Origin: Plectosphaerella cucumerina
Taxonomy: Eukaryota > Ascomycota > Sordariomycetes > Glomerellales > Plectosphaerellaceae
Direction of reading: 5' to 3'
NCBI GenBank assembly: GCA_020746995.1
Contig: JAGPXD010000007.1
Location: 248,001-312,000 of the forward strand
DNA: 64,000 nt
The notes under the pieces are model-generated. The model made no database searches, was not told where the DNA came from, and saw only the letters and a list, made by a program, of their open reading frames with translations. Each line of letters starts with the position of its first letter. Within the stretch, counting starts at the first letter, position 1. Positions 45,595-53,384 of this stretch are shown here, piece by piece. A program made the translations under genes and the position numbers.

Positions 45595-46973
45595 ATGGAC
45601 GACATCCAGCGTGGTGCAAGGAGAGCTCGACGTGTCGCTCAGAATTCAGCCGCAATCCGAACTCCCGAGGTTGCCAGCTCACCAGTCGGGCCTTCAATTG
45701 AAGGCGAACCTCAGTTCAATGCCGCCCAACGCCTATTGATGGACTATTATGAAGCACGTGGAACGCCACCATCACAGAGAGGTAAGCATGTCTCGCACTC
45801 GACTTCCCTGTTGGCTTGCACCCTCGAGTATGATACCTCTGCGCCCGACTACCCTTGGGCGTTTGACCTGAGTTTCAAGGGCCAACCCAAGCTGTTATTG
45901 TCAAGCCGTCCTAAAAGTCACATCTTAGAGTGCTGAAAGCCATTGCATCTGTTACAAGGACCACATTGTTGACCAAGCCCAGTAGTTGGACCGCACCTCA
46001 CACCAGAAGGCCTTCCGGCCACTTCACCTTGGCAGACAATGTTCGCCAGTTCAAGACAGTCGGGCCAAGGCGGCGCCCCTGAATCCCGGCCAACAGCACA
46101 AGACTTCCCCGACGAAGAGGAATACACCAGCCCCGAGGAAAACGGCGAAGAGGAAGACGTCGGTGACGAGCTTGAGGATGATGACGAATTGGGTCGCGAC
46201 CAACTGGAAGATGAGCTCGAAGAGCAACAAGAGGCCAACACGCTACCGTTCGACCCCAGCTCTCTCGGCCTGAAAGAAATCTCCAACCTGGGCAAGTTTA
46301 CTGTCAGCAGTCACAAGCCTGGCAGTGGCGTTGAGGAGCTGCGGAGTGATGACACGGAGTTATATTGGCAGTATGTTTCCTTCTCCATCGTATCTCAACA
46401 ATTCTAACGTGCTGCAGATCCGACGGTCCTCAGCCACACAAGCTGACCGTGTACTTCGTCAAGAGGGTGGGCATCAGGGACATCCGATTCTACGTTGACT
46501 ACCAGCGGGACGAATCTTACACGCCCACGAAAATCATTTTCCGCGCCGGAACCAGCGAAAACAACCTCATTGACTTCCACGAGATGTCACTCACCACGCC
46601 CAGCGGTTGGCAGCAGGTCCCTCTCGAAGGCGTCGGCGGCGGCCCTGACGACAATACTCTCGCATGCTGGGTGTTCCAGATGAAGATTGCCGAGAACCAC
46701 CAGAACGGCAAGGACACACACCTCAGGGGCATCAAGATCTACGCCGCCAACACAGACACCCGAAGTGCCGACAGGGGCGGGAACCCTATGGCGAATATGG
46801 TGGAGCTCATCGAGAGCTCTGTACAGAGGCCCAGTGGCGTAGATCAGTGGACAGAGGAGGATTCAGAGATGAGGATACATCGACTTGATCGGAGGCTACG
46901 GGCACAGAGGCTGGATGCTGGTGAGGGAGATATGGACGTCCCTGACTTCATGCGGGAGCCTCAGATCCGATGA
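45595..46973 (+). CDS. DOC1: Anaphase-promoting complex subunit APC10/DOC1
   Basis: The DOC domain is clear: GLKEISNLGKFTVSSHKPG-SGVEELRSD, then across a 47-base intron (46371-46417, CTAAC branch) YWQ-SDGPQPHKLTVYF, KRVGIRDIRFYVDYQRDESYTP, and FQMKIAENHQNGKDTHLRG-IKIY, ending in an IR dipeptide like the Ile-Arg tail by which APC10 binds TPR subunits. The 5' part is less certain. Exon 1 from ATG 45595 ends at a GTAAGC donor at 45782; acceptors at 45982, 46006 and 46069 all keep frame, giving 376, 368 or 347 residues. An acidic stretch EENGEEEDVGDELEDDDE precedes the domain. APC10 helps the APC/C recognise D-box substrates. Confidence 0.88.
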
Positions 46974-47580
46974 TAGCCGTATGATTGGAGTCTTGTCACA
47001 AGTCTGAAGGACTTGACTTGACGGTTGACATGTTGTTACGACTGGAGTAGGGGGGCGGACTGGCGTGCTATACCCTGATCACGAAGGATTGAGGGATGCT
47101 ATCACAAAAATAGACCAACATGAACTCAGCGACATTCCTACGCCTGCGCCCACCCTTCTATATGAGTTTTATGGTAATAGCTTTTAGAAAGAACAACAGT
47201 GTGCAGGCGACTTTGCCTTCGACCTCTTTTCCAACTTTTTTTTAAATGAAATACTATTAAGTCATTCTAGATCGCAACTAGAGACGTCCGTACACCGGGA
47301 AGGAGCGGCTGAAGTCCCCAGAATCTCGAAGATATTCAAAATAAACCTTTGAAATGGTCCAATTGATTCATTTCACCGGAAGCGGTTACTTACCTCCCGG
47401 TTGCCAATGTGTCGTGGATTCAGTCCGATTCCCAACAACGGCCGGCTTCAGGTTTCTGATTACCTAAGCACCAACCTCATCGCCGGCGCCGCCTCCAGGA
47501 GCGCAACTGAAGGAACTCCCATCCATCAACCACCACCACCGCCATATCCACTTTCGACCTCACCGGAAGAAGTGCCCATC
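46974..47580. other. Intergenic between APC10/DOC1 and TAF10
   Basis: 607 bases, AT-richer than its neighbours, with a T8-A3 run near 47,236-47,246. The TAF10 frame stays open upstream to 47401 but without an ATG before 47581 that fits homologues. Confidence 0.5.
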
Positions 47581-48264
47581 ATGGCGACGAACGAACCCGA
47601 GAACGTTACCCAGGCGACAGCCAACAAAGATGAGAGCGCTGAGCAGACCGACCCTGCTCCCGCCCAGAACGGCGACCCGGAGACACTGCCCGATGCAATT
47701 GCTCCACCCCCAGAGCCCAAGGTGCAGACGCGTAAGGACATGTCGCTGCGCGAGTTCCTCACCAAGATGGACGATTATGCCCCAATCGTAAGTCGCGACT
47801 CCTTCCGAAAGCCTATGGAGTGCTGTCCACTAAACGCAAGATGCGTCCAGGTCCCTGACGCTGTTACGAACTACTACATGACCAAGGCCGGCCTTCCCCC
47901 ACCACCGCAGACCGACCCGCGCCTCGCGCGCCTGCTGGCGCTCGCGACACAAAAGTTCGTCGCAGATATTGCAGCCGATGCATACCAGTACTCTCGCATC
48001 CGCGCGTCCAACACGAACGCCAACAACCCCATGGGCAACCTCGGCGCGGCCGCTGGCTTCCCCATCCCGGGCCAGCAGGCAGGACCTTCGGGCACGGGCG
48101 CCAAGGATGCAGGACGCGGAGGACCTCTGGGTATCCAGCGCCCGGGCTATGGCGGCGGCGGTCAGGGTGGAAGTCAGAACAGGACTGTGCTGACCATGGA
48201 AGACCTCGGTATGGCCGTGGGCGAGTACGGCGTCAACATCAAGAGGAGCGAGTTCTACCGCTAG
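47581..48264 (+). CDS. TAF10: TFIID/SAGA subunit TAF10
   Basis: Exons 47581-47787 and 47851-48264 flank a 63-base intron (GTAAGT, CACTAAAC branch, GTCCAG) that is a multiple of three and has no stop, so the unspliced frame also reads through. Spliced length is 206 residues. The N-terminus is Pro/Glu-rich; LREFLTKMDDYAPI is joined by splicing to VPDAVTNYYMTKAGL, the start of the TAF10 histone fold, followed by LARLLALATQKFVADIAADA-YQYSRIR. A Gly/Asn-rich insert precedes the conserved end LTMEDLGMAVGEYGVNIKR-SEFYR. TAF10 pairs with TAF3/TAF8 in TFIID and Spt7 in SAGA. The start ATG is chosen because upstream codons are leader-like. Confidence 0.93.
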   Translation: MATNEPENVTQATANKDESAEQTDPAPAQNGDPETLPDAIAPPPEPKVQTRKDMSLREFLTKMDDYAPIVSRDSFRKPMECCPLNARCVQVPDAVTNYYMTKAGLPPPPQTDPRLARLLALATQKFVADIAADAYQYSRIRASNTNANNPMGNLGAAAGFPIPGQQAGPSGTGAKDAGRGGPLGIQRPGYGGGGQGGSQNRTVLTMEDLGMAVGEYGVNIKRSEFYR

Positions 48265-48605
48265 ACGGGCGGGCATCCTTCTTCACTATGCATTTCAGAG
48301 ACGGCACACACATTAGGCGGCGTTACAGGAGGATGGGCACATCCTGGCGGAAGGCGTTTGGGCAGTCGGGTTTCATGGCCGGAATCACCTGAGACCATGG
48401 GTCAATGAACACTCGTGAGGTTCCATGTCGGCCCGGCTACAGGGCCAAGGGCGCAGAATTTGGACAGATTGGCCAATGATTGAGACAATGTTTAGATTTC
48501 TTCTTGGTACAGTTGTGACAATGGTGTTGTACAGTCGTGCCAGACCCAGATGGTGTGAACCGTGAACGCCGCGCAAAATGCAACTCGAATCCCGCCTGAC
48601 GGGAC
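48265..48605. other. Convergent 3' region of TAF10 and RSM19
   Basis: About 340 bases of 3' sequence; nothing else seen. Confidence 0.5.
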
Positions 48606-49051
48606 TCAACCCCTAGACCAGATGAACGGCTTCCGTGTCCTGCTCTCTGTTAGTGCCTGCCTTTGGGTATCTGCTGTATGGGAGTGCGTACGGCGAGAAC
48701 TCCCCGAGCTTGTGTCCGACCATTTGCTCGGTGACGGTGAAGTCGTTGTAGACCTTGCCGTTGTAGACCTGGAACCTCAGGCCGACAAAGTTGGGAAGGA
48801 TGGTGGCGGCGCGGGCCTGAGTCTTGATCGCAGGCAGCTTCTTGCCCGGGGCGGGTCGGACAATGGGAAGGCTGTGTCGAGAGTTAGGGTCGCATGTCTG
48901 AATGGTTGTACATCGTTCGAGGAGCTTACGGCACAATGTGCGGGCCTGTAGATGGATTGACGTTAGAGGAGAAGCTTCAAGGAAGGGGCGAGCTCTGGAG
49001 GAACATACCCTTCCACACGGATCGTGATAGGAGTGCTTGGGTGGGCTTCAT
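48606..49051 (-). CDS. RSM19: Mitochondrial small-subunit ribosomal protein uS19m (Rsm19)
   Basis: Four minus-strand exons, 49051-49009, 48945-48930, 48871-48692 and 48639-48606, with introns of 63, 58 and 52 bases, encode 90 residues, the normal Rsm19 length. The second exon is only 16 bases. Spliced, the protein reads SRSVWKGPHIVPLPIVRP at the start (uS19 pattern SRSxxKGP), IKTQARAATILPNFVGLRF, VYNGKVYNDFTVTEQMVGHK and LGEFSPTRKPF at the end. The last intron matters: if retained, the frame ends in an unrelated 25-residue tail instead of TRKPF. uS19m sits in the head of the small subunit near the decoding A site. Convergent with TAF10. A CACGTG element lies 106 bases upstream. Confidence 0.93.
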
Positions 49052-49614
49052 GGTGGCTGAATTGGTCGGTCTGGCTCCGGACTGTCTGACGGAACGGATG
49101 CGCTGGGTTGGCGATGGTTCAATGGGCGGCAGATTTTCGGTCTGCCCAGACACGGTCACGTGCATCCCGTCGCGCCTCCGTCATGGAGGGCCCCACTTCC
49201 GCTCGCCGTCCTCCGTCATGTCCGCACCCGCTGCCGGACTGCTCAAGATGAAGGCGAGCTGTTTTGGAAGCCATATCGACATGTTCAGAATACAAAACTT
49301 CTCGCGCAGGTCGACAAACATACGCCTTCACGCAGTTTGCCTCCTCGTGTAGGCCATGCTTATTCATCTTCACTTTTAAGACGACTCAGTGGCCATGGTT
49401 GACGCTGGACCTCAGCGACGAAAGGCCGGCGAGCTATCCAGTTCCCAGATGGTTAAGCGCCAGCGGTCTCAGTTTTGGAAGAAAAGACGAATGGGAATTC
49501 AGCAGGAATCTTTCGGAAGCGCCTCTGGCCAGCCATCAAGCCTCTTGTCTCCCATGAGGAAGCCATGCGAGTCATAATCCCGCAATCCTCCCAAATCATC
49601 AACGAAAACCATTG
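49052..49614. other. Intergenic between RSM19 and tRNA-Ser
   Basis: Holds the RSM19 promoter. Small ORFs on both strands have no features. Confidence 0.5.
49157..49162. promoter_or_regulatory. CACGTG element upstream of RSM19
   Basis: Within GTCACGTGCAT at 49155-49165, identical to the string upstream of mitoribosomal uS15m at 39921-39931. Confidence 0.5.
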
Positions 49615-49720
49615 GCGAGGTGGCCGAGTGGTTAAGGCGACAGACTAGAACTTGGCATCCGCCGCTTTCCAGATTATCTGTTGGGTTCGCCCGCGTAGGT
49701 TCAAATCCTGCCCTCGTCGC
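49615..49720 (+). tRNA. tRNA-Ser(AGA) with an intron
   Basis: The acceptor stem GGCGAGG pairs with CCTCGTC (one G-U), discriminator G. The D arm has the A-box (GTGGCCGAGTGG). The anticodon stem ACAGA/TCTGT closes a loop that becomes CTAGAAA after removing an intron of about 25 bases (roughly 49652-49676) placed one base 3' of the anticodon, so the anticodon is AGA. A long variable arm (TTGGGTTCGCCCG type), diagnostic of class II Ser tRNAs, precedes the T arm GTAGG-TTCAAAT-CCTGC (B-box). A T6 run follows at about 49,766. Confidence 0.93.
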
Positions 49721-50180
49721 GTAATTTGTACAGACGCACCCAGCTCAGCTGGGTTCATCACCAATCTTTTTTGCCATTTTCATTTCCCAGCTTCTTAGGA
49801 GCGGGGTCAGGCCGTGTTCGCCCCTCCGCCAGTGCTTCTAGAAGCTGGGGGAATCGCCTGCCTGGGCGACCGCCTAAACGTAGGAACGTGGCCTTTCAGC
49901 ATCCGGCCGTGTCCCAATTTCGGTGTGGGGGCAAATCAGCATCGGAGAAAGGGTTTTTGCGGCGCAAACGCCCAGCGGCGCCCGCAAGCAGCCCGCTGCG
50001 ACCCGGGAGCTACGACGGCGGCGGGTGGCTGCTTCTCCAAAACTTCCCTGCGTCCTTATAATCTGCAGTCCAACACGTTGCAAACCCCCTCGTGCTGATT
50101 CCCATCCCCGCCTGCGCCTTCGACTTTACGTCCTGCCTTTCTTCCCTTCTCTAATTCAATCGCCGTTCAACATCGCCAAA
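49721..50180. other. Intergenic between tRNA-Ser and PHO88
   Basis: 460 bases with the tRNA terminator region and the PHO88 promoter and C/T-rich leader. Confidence 0.5.
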
Positions 50181-50923
50181 ATGGTCAGCCCGCAAATGTA
50201 CGTCTCTGAGTCTCGCCCGTCTGTATCCGCGATGCCCCCTCGTGGCGCATCGCAACGTCTTGATCGTATCTGACACAATGCCCCCATCACAGCACCAACC
50301 TGGTCATCATGCTTGGCATGATCCAGGTCTCTCGCAAGGTCGACTTCGAGAACCCCGATGTTCTGATGGGTTGCCGTGCCGCCTACATCGCCAGCAACCT
50401 CCTGATCGCCCTGGTCTACATCTTCATCCAGTTCAAGATCAACGCGAAGAAGGGTACGCATGCGCCAGGGTCTCAGACAGAGGCTAAGAACAATTGCTAC
50501 CGGGAAGGTTGACTAACAAGCGTCGCAGACCTCACCACCCTCAAGTACGTTGAGCCGGCCCCTGTCGGCTCCTCCGAGGAGCCCAAGCTCGTCACCACCA
50601 CCATCAACGCCTACGACTCGAGCCAGCTCAAGCAGCTCTTCCGCTCCCAGGCGATGGGCGTCGCCATGATGGCCTTCATGCACCTGTACATGAAGTACAC
50701 CAACCCCCTCCTGGTCCAGTCCATCATTCCCCTCAAGAGCGCTCTCGAGAGCAACCTCGCCAAGATCCACATCTTCGGCCAGCCCGCCTCGGGCGACCTC
50801 AAGCGCCCCTTCAAGGCCGCCGCCGGCTTCATGAGCAGCCTCCAGGGCGGTGGTGTCCAGAGCGACAAGAAGTCCGTCGAGGCCGCCGAGCGTGCCGGCC
50901 GTGGCGGTGCCAAGGAGGAGTAA
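50181..50923 (+). CDS. PHO88: PHO88/SND3, ER membrane protein of SRP-independent targeting
   Basis: Three exons, 50181-50197, 50293-50453 and 50529-50923, with introns of 95 and 75 bases, encode 190 residues. The first exon is just 17 bases (MVSPQ plus two bases) and joins to ITNLVIMLGMIQVSRKVDF. A hydrophobic segment RAAYIASNLLIALVYIFIQF (about 35-55) is the membrane anchor, followed by KINAKKDLTTLKYVEP and the conserved MGVAMMAFMHLYMKYTNPLL, IIPLKSALESN and HIFGQPASGDLKRPFK. The tail is Gly/Ala/Lys-rich. First described in yeast as affecting phosphate uptake, it is now known as Snd3, which works with Snd1/Snd2 to insert proteins into the ER. Confidence 0.94.
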
Positions 50924-51708
50924 ACGGACACTTCTGCCGTCTTCGAATATTCGACGGGCAGACGGGCGAAGCGCAGCCCAGTCTCCTGTCGCTGCGCGGC
51001 GCTTGTCTCGGGGGATTGGTGCACTTCGCCTTGGTTGTTCAACTAGGACATCATCGGGAAATGCTTCAAAAGTGCAGGCTGGGGAACATAGACTTGGAGG
51101 ACCAGGTTGTAAAACAGTGCGCTGGGGCGTTTGACGAAGCCATTTTGCATTCAAGCAATGCTGATATTGCGCCAGTCGTGTCGTCCCGTCTTTCCACCCC
51201 TCATTGCTGTGCTCCAAAGTGAAGACCGTCACCGGACACCACAGCACGCATGCCACACGTGCCTTCCGTGCCTTCCCTTATAACCCCCCGACCTGCCCTA
51301 CCTTCCACCAGCCGCCTGTGTCCCAACGCGACCGTAGCTTAACGGTAATAACTCTGGTGTATTATTGGCACGGCGAGGGGGTTCGATTCCCCTACTGACC
51401 AAGTAAAACTACACGCTACAGTGTGGTTTTCTGCCCCTCCGGATTCCTGTATAATAGGATGCCCATAGGGGGTGTTTTTGCCATTTTGCAGGCAGTGTAC
51501 CAAAACCACTTTAAGATCGGCACGTGCTTTCGCGCTTCGACTCTGACATAATCGACACGGATGATGCGTCAACCCGCCGCGCCAGGAAAGTTGCCCCTCC
51601 ACCGGTGCAAAACGCCACTCCCGTCTCTGCAACCGTTCATCTGCCAACAATCATTAATTCTCTCAACCGGTGAAAATCTGAGGAAGAGCCATTACCATAC
51701 TGAACACC
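50924..51708. other. Intergenic between PHO88 and RAD14, contains a tRNA-like element
   Basis: 785 bases. Apart from the element at 51328-51430 (listed separately) it holds the RAD14 promoter, with CACGTG about 190 bases before the start. Confidence 0.5.
51328..51430 (+). ncRNA. tRNA-like Pol III transcription unit candidate
   Basis: A perfect A-box (TAGCTTAACGG, 51335-51345) and a perfect B-box (GGTTCGATTCC, 51380-51390) lie at tRNA spacing; a T arm GGGGG-TTCGATT-CCCCT folds. Counting 73 bases from 51328 to 51400 fits a tRNA, but the 5' GCGACCG does not pair with the 3' ACTGACC, and the anticodon arm is weak (best loop would read TAT with a mismatched stem). Immediately downstream a 10-bp hairpin (51405-51414 with 51421-51430, one G-U) ends in TTTT, a Pol III stop signal. 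It could be a decayed or organelle-derived tRNA, or a short non-coding RNA. Confidence 0.4.
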
Positions 51709-52966
51709 ATGGAGCGCGCATCGACACCGCCAGCCCAAAGGGCAACACGATCTCGGGCGCGGACACCCCCAACTCCCGAAGTCACAAGACGGATAGTAAG
51801 TCCTCCTTGCCTCCCAGTCACTGCCTGTCCCAGTCCTCACCACCATCTCCCAGGAAGAGAACCGCCTCAAGGCCAAAGCCCTGCGCGACCAGCACGAAGC
51901 CGCCCGCCGCGCCGCCGGTGCCCCCGAGCTTGACAAGACCCCGTCAGGATTCGTCGCCACCGACACCGTGCACATCCCCAACACACGCAAACGAGCGCAT
52001 GCCGCCATCTCGACGTCTCAGCCACCAACGTCCGGGACAGGGCCCTCAGAGAACAAGTCACTGTCTACCAACCGCGATGGCCGCGTCAAGACCGGCGAGG
52101 AAGCGCCGCTCAAGGCCGCAAAGTCCTTCGCAAAGTTCGTCGACTACAACATGTCAGCCATGACCGATACCAGGGGTGGCTTCCTCTCCACAGAGGACGA
52201 CCCCAACAACCCGGCCCTCGCAGGCCCGCGCCCCAAACCTGGCGACCAGCCGCCATCAGAGGCAAGACCGCAGGGTATGACGGCCGAGGAATGGCAGCGT
52301 CTGCAGACCCTCAGGCGGCTGGAGCGCACAAAGGCCGGGCCGTTCGAGCCCTCCCTCTCCGTGCTGCGCGATGCCTCGGAACGCGCCGTCAAAAAGTGTC
52401 GCGAGTGCGCCTCCCCCGAGATCGACTTTGTCTGGGTCGAGGTCTTCCGCATCTATGTCTGCGCCGCCTGCAAGGAGAAATTCCCAGACAAGTACTCGCT
52501 GCTCACGAAGACCGAATGTCGCGAGGACTACCTCCTCACCGAACCGGAGCTACGCGATGCGGACCTACTACCGCACTTGAGCCGACCGAACCCACACAAG
52601 AGTCATTGGCACGACATGATGCTCTTCCTACGGTGCCAGGTCGAGGACTACGCATTTCACACGAAATGGGGCAGCTCCGAGGCCCTTGATGCCGAGTTTG
52701 AGCGCCGCCAGGACGAGAAGCGTGCTCGTAAGGACAAGAAGTTCCGCGAGAAGCTGACGGACCTTAAGCGCAAGACGCGCACTGAGGCGTTTCGCCGGCA
52801 GGCGGCCGCGAGCAAGAGCGGTGGCGGCGGGCCGGCCAATTTTGGCGATGCTGTGGGCAACGGGAGGCATGTCCATGAATGGGGTCGAGCGATTGAGAAC
52901 GAGGAAGGCATGACAGTCAAGACGTGCACAGGGTGTGGGATGGAGGTTGAGGAGCTGGAGTTTTGA
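51709..52966 (+). CDS. RAD14: Nucleotide-excision repair protein RAD14 (XPA homologue)
   Basis: Exons 51709-51795 and 51854-52966, across a 58-base intron, encode 399 residues. The N-terminal 130 residues are basic and disordered, including LKAKALRDQHEAARRAA and KKR-like patches. The XPA zinc finger is exact: C211-x2-C214-x17-C232-x2-C235 (KCREC ... YVCAAC). The DNA-binding domain continues with FPDKYSLLTKTECREDYLLT, ELRDADLLPHLSRPNPHKS, MMLFLRCQVEDYAFHTKWGS and a Lys/Arg-rich helix (KRARKDKKFREKLTDLKRKT). The C-terminus has an additional CTGCGMEVEELEF. XPA/Rad14 verifies damage and organises the pre-incision complex with TFIIH and RPA. The tail past the DNA-binding domain is longer than in yeast Rad14. 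Confidence 0.95.
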
Positions 52967-53384
52967 TGCCCGACGGGAGGAAAGAATTATGATACCATGT
53001 TTTTAGATTTGCACAGCGAGCCAACACATACCTATTTGCGATTTGCACAAGAAGCGCCGAGAATGCATCTCTGATTTACATGCCCTGGGTGTCGGCATGG
53101 TGGAGCAGCAGCCATGGGAGTTTACATATTACAAGAACGAACCCTCCGGGCGACACCTCCTCAAGTGAGACGTCCGCACAGCCAGGTCAGTTCCGCAGCT
53201 CAAGCCATCCATCCAACCCCCCTATGAAATCCGTCCTATCCCGTTTGAAGCCACAGCTTCATTCTACCATCTCAAGCAATGCCCTCTTCGCCTTCTTCCC
53301 CTGTTACTTCGTACAAGTCGTAGGTAGATCGACAGAGTCTGACCACTCGCCGTGGCAGTGCCAGTTTGGCGTGTCCACGACGCT
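52967..53384. other. Convergent 3' region of RAD14 and striatin
   Basis: 418 bases; no gene or RNA seen. Confidence 0.5.

Noticed and set aside
46039..46060. ATG 46039 as the APC10 start
   Set aside because: Possible, but the upstream exon from 45595 is protein-like and ends in a strong GTAAGC donor, so the longer model is preferred.
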